DNA of 64,000 nt. Source: SB25 sp029560875 (GTDB taxonomy: Bacteria > Bacteroidota > Bacteroidia > Bacteroidales > Tenuifilaceae). Made by a program: the position numbers and the translations under genes. The notes beneath the pieces were generated by a model. It worked only from the letters and a program-made list of their open reading frames with translations. It did not search any database and was not told the DNA's origin. Below are positions 32,044 to 42,005 of this stretch, in pieces; the stretch's first letter is position 1; every line of letters starts with the position of its first letter. Location of the stretch: NCBI GenBank assembly GCA_035388225.1, contig DAOOPM010000017.1:15211-79210 (forward strand), given 5' to 3'.

Positions 32044-34992
32044 ATGAAAAAACCTCAACTACTTGCAGTTTTGATGCTTATTAGCATTGCGCTGTTTTCG
32101 CAGGAGAAAAGCCCTGTTGAGTATGTGAATCCATTCATTGGAACGGATTTTCACGGTCACACATATCCTGGAGCAACGGTTCCCTATGGTTTAGTTCAGT
32201 TAAGTCCCGATACACGTCTTACAGGATGGGATGGCTGCTCGGGCTATCACTACTCCGATAATGTGATTTATGGTTTCTCTCACACACACCTCAGCGGTAC
32301 GGGTGCGTCGGATTATGGCGATATTCTGATTGCCCCAGTCACAGGAAAACCTATTTTTAAAAATACAGAGTATTCGTCGACGTTTCAGAAAAAGAACGAA
32401 ACTGCAAAGGCCGGTTACTACTCGGTTTATCTCGATAAATTCAAAGTAAAGGCAGAGATGACTGCTACTGCACGGGTTGGTTTTCATCGCTATACGTTCG
32501 AAAAACCCAAGAAGGCTGCTTTGGTAATCGACCTTGAGCATCGCGATAAGGTTATAGAATCGTGGGTTAAGGTTGTTGGAAAGAATGAACTGCACGGATT
32601 TCGTCGTTCAAAGATGTGGGCAAAGGACCAACATATCTATTTCGTAATTCGTTTCTCAGAACCAATTTCTATGGGGCCAAATTTTGTTGAGAAGGACGAA
32701 ATATCCCTTTCGACCGAGGAGAATGGACAGGTTAAAACCGAAGGAAAAAACCTAAAGCTATGGCTTCAGTTTGCTAACCCTAAAAATGGCCAATTGCTCG
32801 TAAAAGTTGGTGTTTCGGCTGTGAGCGAAGAGGGCGCACTTAAAAACCTAGAGGCCGAGTTACCCAGTTGGGATTTTGATGCTGTTGTAGCCGATGCTCA
32901 AAAACTTTGGAATGCAGAGCTCTCGCGTATAGATGTAAGCGGAGGAACTCCTGAGCAATTAACCACATTCTACACATCGCTATACCACGCAATGGTTGTA
33001 CCCAATGTGTTTTCTGATGTTGATGGACAGTACCGTGGAATGGATAACCAAATTCATCAGGCCGATGGATTTACTCCGTACACTGTTTTCTCACTTTGGG
33101 ATACTTACAGGGCTTGGCATCCGCTAATGACTATTATCGATACTAAGCGAACTGGCGATTACATCAATACATTCCTATCGCATTACCGCTTTGGTGGCCG
33201 ACTTCCTGTATGGGAACTTGCCGCAAACGAAACGGAATGTATGATTGGCTATCACTCTGTACCCGTTATTGTTGATGCTTGGAAGAAAGGAATAAGGAAT
33301 TTCGACGAAAAGTTTGCCCTGCAGGCAATGAAGCATAGCGCAAAGCTCAATCATTTTGGTCTAAAGGAGTTTAAGCAGTATAACTTTATCCCCGGCGATA
33401 TGGAGCACGAGTCGGTTTCCAAAACCCTTGAGTACGCCTACGACGATTGGTGCATTGCTCAATTTGCCAAAGATTTGGGCGAAAATTCCGATTACGTTGA
33501 ATTCACAAAACGTGCTCAGGCTTATAAAAACCTGTTCGACCCCACAACTCGCTTTATGCGTCCACGTATTAATGGAGGATGGAAGGATAACTTCAACCCG
33601 GCAGAGGTTGACCAGAACTTCACCGAAGCCAATAGCTGGCAGTACAGTTTTTACGTTCCACAAGATATTGCTGGACTAATAAAGTTGCATGGAGGTAAGG
33701 AAAACTTCGAAAAAAGACTCGATGACCTTTTCTCAACTTCATCGCAATTATCAGGTAAGAATCAGGTAGATATAACCGGCTTAATTGGACAGTATGCACA
33801 CGGAAACGAGCCTAGTCACCATATGGCTTACCTTTACAATTACGTTGGTAAACCTTGGAAAACTCAACAGATGGTTCGCAAAATTATGGATGAGATGTAC
33901 ACCCATAAACCCAATGGAATTTGCGGAAACGAGGATTGTGGACAAATGAGCGCTTGGTATATTCTCAGCGCTGCAGGTTTCTACCCTGTTTGCCCTGGTA
34001 GCACACAGTATGTGATTGGTTCGCCACTGTTTCCAAAAGCAACATTTAACTTGGAGAATGGAAAACAATTCACCATTATTGCTGAAAATAATTCACCCCA
34101 AAACATTTACATAGCGGAGGTATTCCTCAACGGACAGCCATTAACCCGCAGCTGGATTGACCACTCTGAAATTGTTGCTGGTGGCGAGTTGAAGTTTGTT
34201 ATGACCAATCAACCCAATAATGCTTGGGCTAGTTCCGATTCCGATATACCTTTAACCAAAATAGAAGACAACACAATTGCCGTTGCTCCTGCATTTCATA
34301 CATCAACCCAATCGTTTACCGAGAGTTTGGAGTTGAATTTATCATCAATTCAGCCCGAAGCTATGATTTTCTATGCCTTATTCGATATCGATAAGCAGGG
34401 TGGAGGATTGCAATGGAGACAAGGAAATACGGTTATATTGACTGAATCGAAGATTGTAAAGGCCTATGCAGTTCTTCCAAGTGGCGAAACTAGCGCAATT
34501 ATTGAGGGTAGATATGTAAAAGTGAAGGACATTAAGGATATCACAATAAAGAGTGAGTATAGTTCACTTTACACTGGTGGAGGAAAGTTTGCGTTGGTGG
34601 ATGGTTTCCGTGGAATCACCAACTTCAGGGTAGGAGGATGGCAGGGTTTCCATAATCAGGATTTTGAGGCGGTTATAGATTTGGGAGAGGAGAAAGAAAT
34701 AAACTATATGGGAGCCAACTTCCTTCAGGATATTGGCCCTTGGATTATGATGCCCAAAATGGTAACCTACTCAACCTCTAACGATAATGTAAACTTTACG
34801 ACTATTGGGGTTGTTTCAAACACGGTGTCCGATAAGGAGCAAAATCCAACAATCAAGGAGTTTGGATTAGATGTTAAGATAAAAGCGCGATATGTGAAAG
34901 TTTTCGCAAAATCCTATGGAAAGTTACCTGCCGACCACATTAGTGCTGGCGAGCCATCGTGGATATTTATTGATGAGATTGTGGTGAAGTAA
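32044..34992 (+). CDS. Alpha-1,2-mannosidase (GH92), exported
   Basis: 982 residues with a signal peptide (L-F-S-Q near 20). GH92 body: V-N-P-F-I-G-T-D, G-A-T-V-P-Y-G-L-V-Q-L-S-P-D-T, G-C-S-G-Y-H-Y and F-S-H-T-H-L-S-G-T-G near 60-90; then N-E-P-S-H-H-M-A-Y-L-Y and G-N-E-D-C-G-Q-M-S-A-W-Y near 600-640, with the Ca/catalytic acids of the family. The last 250 residues are a chitobiase-C-like domain and an F5/8 type C-like module ending P-S-W-I-F-I-D-E-I-V-V, like those of the GH20 enzyme. It trims alpha-mannose from N-glycans in the periplasm or outside. A strong terminator follows. Confidence 0.95.
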   Translation: MKKPQLLAVLMLISIALFSQEKSPVEYVNPFIGTDFHGHTYPGATVPYGLVQLSPDTRLTGWDGCSGYHYSDNVIYGFSHTHLSGTGASDYGDILIAPVTGKPIFKNTEYSSTFQKKNETAKAGYYSVYLDKFKVKAEMTATARVGFHRYTFEKPKKAALVIDLEHRDKVIESWVKVVGKNELHGFRRSKMWAKDQHIYFVIRFSEPISMGPNFVEKDEISLSTEENGQVKTEGKNLKLWLQFANPKNGQLLVKVGVSAVSEEGALKNLEAELPSWDFDAVVADAQKLWNAELSRIDVSGGTPEQLTTFYTSLYHAMVVPNVFSDVDGQYRGMDNQIHQADGFTPYTVFSLWDTYRAWHPLMTIIDTKRTGDYINTFLSHYRFGGRLPVWELAANETECMIGYHSVPVIVDAWKKGIRNFDEKFALQAMKHSAKLNHFGLKEFKQYNFIPGDMEHESVSKTLEYAYDDWCIAQFAKDLGENSDYVEFTKRAQAYKNLFDPTTRFMRPRINGGWKDNFNPAEVDQNFTEANSWQYSFYVPQDIAGLIKLHGGKENFEKRLDDLFSTSSQLSGKNQVDITGLIGQYAHGNEPSHHMAYLYNYVGKPWKTQQMVRKIMDEMYTHKPNGICGNEDCGQMSAWYILSAAGFYPVCPGSTQYVIGSPLFPKATFNLENGKQFTIIAENNSPQNIYIAEVFLNGQPLTRSWIDHSEIVAGGELKFVMTNQPNNAWASSDSDIPLTKIEDNTIAVAPAFHTSTQSFTESLELNLSSIQPEAMIFYALFDIDKQGGGLQWRQGNTVILTESKIVKAYAVLPSGETSAIIEGRYVKVKDIKDITIKSEYSSLYTGGGKFALVDGFRGITNFRVGGWQGFHNQDFEAVIDLGEEKEINYMGANFLQDIGPWIMMPKMVTYSTSNDNVNFTTIGVVSNTVSDKEQNPTIKEFGLDVKIKARYVKVFAKSYGKLPADHISAGEPSWIFIDEIVVK

Positions 34993-35001
34993 TATAATAA
35001 G

Positions 35002-35030
35002 AAAAGGGTGTCAATTGGCACCCTTTTTTT
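35002..35030 (+). terminator. Terminator of the mannoside locus
   Basis: AAAAGGGTG (35002-35010) pairs with CACCCTTTT (35019-35027), then more T. It lies 10 bases past the GH92 stop and may also serve the convergent flotillin gene. Confidence 0.88.
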
Positions 35031-35046
35031 ATTAGTTATTTTGAGG

Positions 35047-36456
35047 TTATTTTACCTCTTCAGCATCAGTAGCATTATCCTTTTGGCTTTGCTCAATGCT
35101 CTTGCCCTTTAGATAGTTTGGCAGTTCCATTCCAGCCATTTTGAAAAGTTCCTCGAATGGAGGGATTGAACCAAGCATTCCAGAAAGGAAATTAGCCGAG
35201 GTTGGAGATTTTCCATCTTTACCCGAACCCATATTGTCCCAAACGGTAATCTTATCAATCTTAAGGTTCTTAATGGCTTCAACCTGTGTTTTAACCAATT
35301 CAGGAAGTTTATCGGCAATCATCATCATTACTGCATCCTGTGAGTTTCCGGTTGCTTTGCTTAGTTTCTCGAAACCTTCAGCCTGTTTACTTAGGATTTC
35401 GTAGATACCTTTTGCTTCAGCCTGCATCTTCATATAAATTGCATCGGCCTCTCCGCGTGCATGACGTCGAATTTGCTCTGCCATCGCCTCTGCATCAATC
35501 TCAATTTTTTCCTTATTGATTTGTGCTGGAACCACAATGTCTGCTTTCTGGGTTGCTTCCTGGCGTTCTGCACGGGCTAATTCCGCCTCGCGTTCAGCGG
35601 CGTAAGCTTCTTCCAGCGCTTTTGCTTGATTCACTTTCTCTGCAGCAATAGCTTTTCTTTCGGCTTCAGCTTCTTTTTCCCTACGGGTTGCATTTGAATT
35701 GGCTATTGTAACCTTTGCGGTGTTTTCCCCCTCAACAGCAGTAGCATCAGCCGATGAAACCTGAACGCGTTGGTCGCGGAGCGCGTTTGCCTCTCCAATG
35801 GAACCGTCGCGGTTCTTCTCTGCTACGCTCTTTTTAGCGTCGTTAATAGCTTTTGCGGCAGCCTCTTTACCTAGGGCGACAATATAGCCCGACTCGTCGT
35901 TGATGTCGGTTACGTTTACGTTGATTAGTTTCAAACCGATTTTTTTCAACTCAGCCTCTACGTTCGACGAAACAGCAGCAAGGAATTTATCGCGGTTGCT
36001 GTTGATTTCCTCAATATCCATGGTTGCTACAACCAAACGTAGCTGACCAAAAATGATATCCTTAGCAAGGTTACTGATATCCTCTTGGCTTAAACCTAGC
36101 AAACGCTCTGCGGCATTGTCCATTACGCCTGGTTCTGTGGAAATACCCACTGTAAAACGCGATGGGACATCAACACGGATATTCTGCTGGCTAAGCGCGT
36201 TGGTTAAGTTAATTTCAATGGAAAGTGGGGTAAGATTCAGAAAAGAATAATCTTGAATTACCGGCCAAATAAATGCAGCACCTCCGTGAATACACTTTGC
36301 GGAACGGGCCTCGGCGGTTTTTCCTTTACCAACTTTACCGTAAACAACAAGCACCCTGTCCGAAGGGCATCGTTTGTAACGCTTGAATAGCGAAATAATT
36401 AGGATAAATACGAATACTATCCCAATTACAATTGCAAAAACAACAAATTGACTCAT
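35047..36456 (-). CDS. Flotillin-like SPFH protein
   Basis: 469 residues. One N-terminal membrane segment (3-25), then the SPFH domain (G-G-A-A-F-I-W-P, I-N-L-T-N-A-L-S-Q-Q, V-G-I-S-T-E-P), a long Ala/Glu-rich coiled coil (about 220-350, A-E-A-E-R-K-A-I-A-A-E-K), and a C-terminal tail. Flotillins form membrane scaffolds with NfeD-like partners. The nfeD-like gene is directly upstream in the same direction with a 78-base gap that holds a dispersed repeat, so this is the standard nfeD-flotillin pair. Confidence 0.92.
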   Translation of the reverse strand: MSQFVVFAIVIGIVFVFILIISLFKRYKRCPSDRVLVVYGKVGKGKTAEARSAKCIHGGAAFIWPVIQDYSFLNLTPLSIEINLTNALSQQNIRVDVPSRFTVGISTEPGVMDNAAERLLGLSQEDISNLAKDIIFGQLRLVVATMDIEEINSNRDKFLAAVSSNVEAELKKIGLKLINVNVTDINDESGYIVALGKEAAAKAINDAKKSVAEKNRDGSIGEANALRDQRVQVSSADATAVEGENTAKVTIANSNATRREKEAEAERKAIAAEKVNQAKALEEAYAAEREAELARAERQEATQKADIVVPAQINKEKIEIDAEAMAEQIRRHARGEADAIYMKMQAEAKGIYEILSKQAEGFEKLSKATGNSQDAVMMMIADKLPELVKTQVEAIKNLKIDKITVWDNMGSGKDGKSPTSANFLSGMLGSIPPFEELFKMAGMELPNYLKGKSIEQSQKDNATDAEEVK

Positions 36457-36501
36457 ATTTAGATATTTTAGGATTTTTTATAGAAATAATTGAGAAATGC
36501 T

Positions 36502-36530
36502 TGAGATGCTGAAACAAGTTCGGCATGACT
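36502..36530. repeat. Dispersed repeat unit (GATGCTGAAACAAGTTCGGCATGAC type)
   Basis: The stretch around GATGCTGAAACAAGTTC followed by GGCATGACT is a unit I know from intergenic regions of many Bacteroidota (usually paired with a GTCATTCTGA-type half). It lies between the nfeD and flotillin genes. Only this unit is present. Confidence 0.5.
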
Positions 36531-36534
36531 TCAT

Positions 36535-37128
36535 CTACACTTTCTTAACTAGCACCAAATCATCACTAATTATAGCGGTAACTTGTATTACAGCTCCAGT
36601 AGGTATATCCTCGGCTTCATCGGTCATTGCGTCGATAGTTCTGAATCCTTGATGCTGAAATTGAATTTTCCCTGCAGCTTTACGGTTGGCAGGAATAACA
36701 AGGTAAACCGTTCCGGTTTTTCCAACAGCAGAGGCCATAACCACATTGCCCGACTCAACCAATTTTCCCATAAAGTAGAAAATGGTTGCCATTATAACCA
36801 TCATTAGTAGGCCGCAAATGAACGAAATTGCTATAGTTAATGGGGTTGATAGCCCAGAATCGATACACGCAATTCCTACCCATCCGAAAATGGTGAAGAA
36901 CCCAATGAAATTTTTTAGGCTGATTAGTTGAAACCCGATTCCGGCATCGCCATCTACGCTTGCATCGGCATCGCCGCTTGCGTCAAAATGGCTGTCGGAA
37001 TCCGCTCCAATAAAGGTCATCACAATTTGGATAAGGAAGATTACCGAAGCAGGGATGGCAATCATCCAGTAAACTTTTGATAGGGTGGATAAACCTTCCC
37101 ACCACGAATTAATGCTAAGTATTTCCAT
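36535..37128 (-). CDS. NfeD-like membrane protein (flotillin partner)
   Basis: 197 residues. Three or four membrane segments (15-40, 75-95, 100-125), an acidic Asp-rich loop (45-62: S-G-D-A-D-A-S-V-D-G-D-A-G), and a C-terminal small OB-like beta barrel (G-K-T-G-T-V-Y-L-V-I, A-G-K-I-Q-F, then I-P-T-G-A-V-I-Q-V-T-A-I). This is the NfeD1b/YuaF-type partner of flotillin and is followed by the flotillin gene. It probably anchors and organises flotillin in the inner membrane. Confidence 0.82.
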   Translation of the reverse strand: MEILSINSWWEGLSTLSKVYWMIAIPASVIFLIQIVMTFIGADSDSHFDASGDADASVDGDAGIGFQLISLKNFIGFFTIFGWVGIACIDSGLSTPLTIAISFICGLLMMVIMATIFYFMGKLVESGNVVMASAVGKTGTVYLVIPANRKAAGKIQFQHQGFRTIDAMTDEAEDIPTGAVIQVTAIISDDLVLVKKV

Positions 37129-37252
37129 TGATATATTAAATATTGTTTATGTGAAGGTATGAAATTTTTGGCCATCCACCTTATTTTGCTGAAAAGTATT
37201 TCTTAAAAAAACTTAAATTGGATTGGTTTGTTATTCATTAAAACTTTTGCAA

Positions 37253-38149
37253 ATGGGGGAGCATCAAATTAAAGATAATACCGTAGCGTTGAATCGTGCC
37301 TTTATTATTGGCATTGTAATTAACATACTATATGTTGTAGTTGAGATTGCTGCTGGCATATACTACAGTTCTCTTTCATTGATTTCCGATGCTGGCCATA
37401 ATTTAAGCGATGTTGCTTCACTTGGCTTGGCTATGCTAGCGTTTAGGTTAGCCAAAAGGAAGGCTAACGATAAGTTTACCTATGGATACAAAAAATCTAC
37501 TATACTGGTTTCGCTTATAAATTCGGTTATTCTGTTTGTTGCCATTGGCGGGATACTCTGGGAGAGTATTAATCGGGTTTTTAATCCGGTTGTGGTTGAT
37601 GGACAGGCAATATCCATTGTTGCTGGAGTGGGTATTGTTGTAAACACTGTTTCGGCACTACTTTTCTTTAAGAACAAGGATCACGATTTGAATGTTAAAG
37701 GCGCATACCTTCATCTTATGGCCGATGCGGCTGTTTCGTTGGGTGTTGTAGCGTCAGGTGTGTTTATAGCATTTTGGAGCATTTACTGGCTCGATTTGGC
37801 TATGAGCCTTGTAATTGTTGCTGTGATATTTTATTCCACTTGGAATTTATTTAAGGAGAGTCTTTCGCTTACTATAGATGGGGTTCCTAGCGGAATAAAC
37901 CTTTCCAACATATCTTCATTATTTTTGAGCGTTGATGGGGTAAAGTCTGTTTATCACATCCATATTTGGGCATTAAGCACAACTCAGAATGCAATAACAG
38001 CACAAGTTATTGTGGATTCAAACCTCGACCTGGAGGGACAAAACAGAATTAGACAGAAAATAAAAGAACAACTAAACAAGGAGAATATTCAGCACATCAC
38101 CCTTGAAATTTCCTCAGAGCATAATACTTCTGTTGACTGCAAAGTTTAA
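37253..38149 (+). CDS. CDF cation efflux transporter
   Basis: 298 residues from ATG 37253; the TTG at 37223 is upstream. Six helices with the CDF metal-site motif S-D-A-G-H-N-L-S-D (His-Asp) near residue 46 and M-A-D-A-A-V-S-L-G-V (second Asp pair region), and a C-terminal domain with Y-H-I-H-I-W-A-L. It exports Zn, Co or Cd in exchange for protons. It is single, divergent from nfeD, with no regulator visible. Confidence 0.93.
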   Translation: MGEHQIKDNTVALNRAFIIGIVINILYVVVEIAAGIYYSSLSLISDAGHNLSDVASLGLAMLAFRLAKRKANDKFTYGYKKSTILVSLINSVILFVAIGGILWESINRVFNPVVVDGQAISIVAGVGIVVNTVSALLFFKNKDHDLNVKGAYLHLMADAAVSLGVVASGVFIAFWSIYWLDLAMSLVIVAVIFYSTWNLFKESLSLTIDGVPSGINLSNISSLFLSVDGVKSVYHIHIWALSTTQNAITAQVIVDSNLDLEGQNRIRQKIKEQLNKENIQHITLEISSEHNTSVDCKV

Positions 38150-38323
38150 TTCGTCAGTAAATTAGTGTTGTTTGGCACAAAGAAATGTTAAAATGATTTT
38201 TTTTATAAAAAGTTACACAGAAAATTGCTATATTGTTAATTGTGCTATGGGTAGTCTTTAAAAATATTTATCGCTTGTTGGTGTAATATTAGAAAACATT
38301 AGTTGCTGTTTAACTTATTATCA

Positions 38324-40912
38324 ATGGACGATAATAACTTTCATATTTTTACAGCACCACTTTTTGTTGTGGATTTATCCACGGCTAAAATTCGTAATTG
38401 GAATTCAAGTTTTCTAGATTTAATCGGAGTTGAAACAGCCCCAGTTACAGATATTTACTTTTTCGATATCTTATCGTTTATGAATATCGAAGGATGGGAT
38501 ATTTTTGTAAACGACTATTTTATTGATGGTGGAAAGTACTTTATTCAGATAAATTCATCGAATAGTGATAGATTAAACTACTTGTTTCAGGCAACATCGT
38601 TGGAGGATAGGTCTGGCGAATCAATCCTTTTCCAGTTACTTAATACTGCTGATTTCCGCTTGCAGTTCATTAAAACAGGGCAAAGTTATTCTGAAAATGA
38701 TGCGAATATTGAAAACAGCGTTAACGTTGCCGATAATCTTTTTTTTAAATTATTTCAACTAAGCCCTTTGTGGATGCTGCTTTACTCTTTTGAGGAGGGG
38801 CGTATTATAGATGTTAACGAAGCATGTATTGATGGACTTGGATACAGTTATGATTATTTGGTAGGTAAATCGCTATACGAAGTTAACATTCACCCTAATC
38901 CACTGGAGGTTATTACCATTAGGGAGGAAGCCATGAAGCACCAACGGGTTTTCCGACCCAATTTTTTACTTAAGGATGCCAATGGCAATTTAAAACAGGG
39001 AATCCTCTTTGGAGAACTTGTGACGATGAGTAAGGGTAGGTTTTTTCTGGCAACTTTTCAGGATATGACTCACTTCATCCGAATGCAGGAGAAACTGAAC
39101 GAATCTGAACAAAAATTTTCCCTTGCATTTAAGCTAAATCCTAGTTGGATGGGAATTTGTCGTATGTCCGATGGCATTTTTGTCGAGGTTAACGACCGTT
39201 TTTTACGAGGTGTAGGATTGTCGGAAGACAAAGTTATTGGGCGCTCAATTTTTTCGCTTAAACTTATTGCCGACCCTGCAGGCTTTAGGCAAATAATAAG
39301 CAGCTTAAAAGATAAAGGAAATGTTACAAAGGATATTTTTGAGATAAACACAAGGTTAAGAGGTTTAAGGAAGGGGTTTCTGTCTGTATCTAAAGTTGTA
39401 ATTAATAACGAGAATCACCTTATAATTAATTTCGACGATAGAACAGTTTTTATTAAGCTGCAGGAAATGCTTACCGATAGCGAGGAGCGTTACCGAGGAA
39501 TGTTCGATAATGCATTGGCTGGCTTTTATAGGGTTTCTTATTCCGAAGGGAAGATTATTGAATGCAACAATTTCTTTGCCGAGCTTATTGGTTTTTGCAG
39601 TGCCGATAAGGTAAAAGGGTTTCCCGTAAAAGAATTGGTTATCAATAAGAAAACTCATAGTGAGTTTCTGAACAAGTTAAAGGATGAGTCCACTGCAATA
39701 TTCGAGATGCCCATTCGGAGAACTGATGGAAGGGAGATATGGATTGCCAACTATGCGCGCCGATTGCCCAGTAAGGATTATTACGATGGAATTATTGTTG
39801 ATATAACCGAACGTAAGAAAATAGTGGAGATTTTAGCCCTAAACGAGAACCGTTTTAGGAAACTTATTTCCAATTCAAGCGACATAATTTTTATTGTTGA
39901 CACACAAGGAAACTGTAAGTATATAAGTCCTTCAATCTCCAATGTTTTAGGGTTTAGTAGTAGGGCTCGAATTAGAAATATTCGTAATGTTGTTTCTGAT
40001 TTAGACCGAGTTAAGTTTTCTGAGTTTTTGAATTTAGTGAGCTCTAACGGAATGGGCTATTCCAGCACCGATATTCAATTTAGACATAAAACTGGTGTGT
40101 ATAGAGTTTTAAGCCTTAAGGCATCGAACTTTACCGATACACCTGAGATAGGTGGAATTTTAATTAATGCCCACGATATAACTGAAAAAATTAAGGCACA
40201 GGAGGAGATTGCTCTTGCGCTTAAGAAGGAGCAGGAGTTACATCGGCAAAAGAATCACTTTATATCAACAGTATCGCACGATTTTAGAACGCCGTTAACA
40301 AATATTTCCCTAAATATTCAACTTTTGGAGCGCAATCTGGTTGATAATCATTTTATAAATGCTACTAAAAACCTAGTACGCCTCAATAATGCCACCAAGC
40401 GACTTACAGCGTTAATAAACGAGGTTTCGTTGGTTAGCAAGGAGCAGAGCGGTAGGCTGAGATTTACACCCGAGGAGTATAACTCAAACATACTTATCGA
40501 CTCCATTATTGAGCAGATTGACTATTTGTTTCAACCTTTTGTTCAGGTAGAGGTTTTGAAGGGAATTCCACGAACTGTTATGGCTGACAGAGACTTATTG
40601 GTGCATATTGTGGATAACGTATTGAATAATGCCATTAAGTTCAGCCCTAACCAGAGCACTATAAAATTCAGTATGAAGTTGGAATTCCAAAGACTTAAAG
40701 TCGTAGTAAAGGATAGTGGTATTGGAATCCCTCAAGATGAAGTTCGGTTTCTTTTCGACCCCTACTTTAGGGCATCGAACATTAGCAACATTAGTGGAAG
40801 TGGTTTAGGATTAAGCATTGTAAAACGTTGCGTTGATTTGCATAATGGAGAGATATCAATAAAAAGTATGGAAGGTAAGGGGACTATGGTAACAATTTCG
40901 GTCCCATTATAA
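38324..40912 (+). CDS. Multi-PAS sensor histidine kinase
   Basis: 862 residues from ATG 38324 (TTG at 38303 less likely). No membrane segment is seen. Several PAS domains in the first 600 residues (for example L-F-Q-L-S-P-L-W-M-L, I-I-D-V-N-E-A-C-I-D-G-L-G-Y, I-I-E-C-N-N-F-F-A-E-L-I-G, F-I-V-D-T-Q-G-N-C-K-Y-I-S-P-S) of which at least four or five repeats can be counted. A dimerisation box with His652 (S-H-D-F-R-T-P-L-T-N) and an ATPase domain (N-N-A-I-K-F-S, D-S-G-I-G-I-P, G-S-G-L-G-L-S) follow. A cytoplasmic sensor kinase; the signal is unknown. The response regulator gene follows 45 bases later. Confidence 0.92.
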   Translation: MDDNNFHIFTAPLFVVDLSTAKIRNWNSSFLDLIGVETAPVTDIYFFDILSFMNIEGWDIFVNDYFIDGGKYFIQINSSNSDRLNYLFQATSLEDRSGESILFQLLNTADFRLQFIKTGQSYSENDANIENSVNVADNLFFKLFQLSPLWMLLYSFEEGRIIDVNEACIDGLGYSYDYLVGKSLYEVNIHPNPLEVITIREEAMKHQRVFRPNFLLKDANGNLKQGILFGELVTMSKGRFFLATFQDMTHFIRMQEKLNESEQKFSLAFKLNPSWMGICRMSDGIFVEVNDRFLRGVGLSEDKVIGRSIFSLKLIADPAGFRQIISSLKDKGNVTKDIFEINTRLRGLRKGFLSVSKVVINNENHLIINFDDRTVFIKLQEMLTDSEERYRGMFDNALAGFYRVSYSEGKIIECNNFFAELIGFCSADKVKGFPVKELVINKKTHSEFLNKLKDESTAIFEMPIRRTDGREIWIANYARRLPSKDYYDGIIVDITERKKIVEILALNENRFRKLISNSSDIIFIVDTQGNCKYISPSISNVLGFSSRARIRNIRNVVSDLDRVKFSEFLNLVSSNGMGYSSTDIQFRHKTGVYRVLSLKASNFTDTPEIGGILINAHDITEKIKAQEEIALALKKEQELHRQKNHFISTVSHDFRTPLTNISLNIQLLERNLVDNHFINATKNLVRLNNATKRLTALINEVSLVSKEQSGRLRFTPEEYNSNILIDSIIEQIDYLFQPFVQVEVLKGIPRTVMADRDLLVHIVDNVLNNAIKFSPNQSTIKFSMKLEFQRLKVVVKDSGIGIPQDEVRFLFDPYFRASNISNISGSGLGLSIVKRCVDLHNGEISIKSMEGKGTMVTISVPL

Positions 40913-40957
40913 TTAAACTATAAAGGAGTTATCGTTTTTTTCTCTATCTTTAAAATT

Positions 40958-41938
40958 ATGGATGTTAAGCAAAATACAGTACTGCTTGTTGAGGATGATA
41001 TAGACTTACGTGAGACCATTTCGGAATATTTGAACGGAGTGGGCTTTGAGGTTATTCTCGCTGAAAACGGTTCGCTGGGCATACAAAAGGCCATCCAGCA
41101 TCGGCCCGATGTCATTGTTTGCGATATCTCAATGCCTGGCATTACTGGTTACGAGGTATTCAACATGCTGCATCAAATTAACACCACATCGGTAATTCCA
41201 TTTATCTTCCTTTCAGCAAAGGCATCCAAGGAGGATATTCTGCTTGGACTTCATCTCGGTGCCGACGATTATATTCCAAAACCATTTGAGTTTGGCGAGT
41301 TGGTAAAAGTTATTCGTAGGAGAATCGAGAACAGGCAACGAATCAATGAGGTAAACGACGAGAAATTCCACGCAATTCTTAACAACTCTTATAGCGGAAC
41401 GATAATCCTTAAGGGGCAAGTTATTGAACATGCCAACAAGCAGTTTGCCGATATGTTAGGTTATTACCAGCAGGAGATTGTGGGTAATAACCTCATCAAT
41501 TTTGTGAATAAGGATGATATAAGGGCCGTTTCCGATAGTATTGCTAAGTGCGAACAGGGCGCAATAAAAGATTTTGAGCTTGAGTTTAAAGCTATTCACA
41601 AGAATAGCAACCTTATTGATGTTAGGTTTAAAGGCTCAAATGTAGTGTTCAATGGCGAAAAACGTATTGTTTCGAGTTGTTCTTCGGAAGTTGATGTGTT
41701 AAAAACTGCATCGGCCAAAGAGGGCAAGAAAGTGGGACAGGTTAAACTCTCTGCCCGCGAGTTGGAAATTCTAACACTTGTTTGCCAAGGTCTAACCAAT
41801 GCTCAAATCGCTGAGAAATTATTCCTAAGTGAACGAACCGTTGAGGGGCATCGGGCACGTTTATTCGATAAAACTGGAACAAATAGTGCTGTTTCTTTGG
41901 CTATGTGGGCTGTTCGCAACAAAATTATCAATTTATAA
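40958..41938 (+). CDS. Response regulator, REC-PAS-LuxR HTH
   Basis: 326 residues. Receiver domain 8-125 with phosphorylation Asp56 (C-D-I-S-M-P) and S-A-K-A and D-Y-I-P-K-P-F-E; a PAS-like domain about 145-250 (Y-S-G-T-I-I-L-K-G-Q-V-I-E-H-A-N); a LuxR-type HTH about 262-322 (L-S-A-R-E-L-E-I-L-T-L-V-C-Q-G-L-T-N-A-Q). It is likely the DNA-binding partner of the PAS kinase just upstream, with which it is co-oriented. A PAS between REC and HTH is unusual and could add a second input. Confidence 0.92.
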   Translation: MDVKQNTVLLVEDDIDLRETISEYLNGVGFEVILAENGSLGIQKAIQHRPDVIVCDISMPGITGYEVFNMLHQINTTSVIPFIFLSAKASKEDILLGLHLGADDYIPKPFEFGELVKVIRRRIENRQRINEVNDEKFHAILNNSYSGTIILKGQVIEHANKQFADMLGYYQQEIVGNNLINFVNKDDIRAVSDSIAKCEQGAIKDFELEFKAIHKNSNLIDVRFKGSNVVFNGEKRIVSSCSSEVDVLKTASAKEGKKVGQVKLSARELEILTLVCQGLTNAQIAEKLFLSERTVEGHRARLFDKTGTNSAVSLAMWAVRNKIINL

Positions 41939-42005
41939 AAATTAGGTGAAAATACTCTATTACCTTTTTTGTTCGTTTCTTAATTTTGAACGTTAATTGC
42001 TTTTT

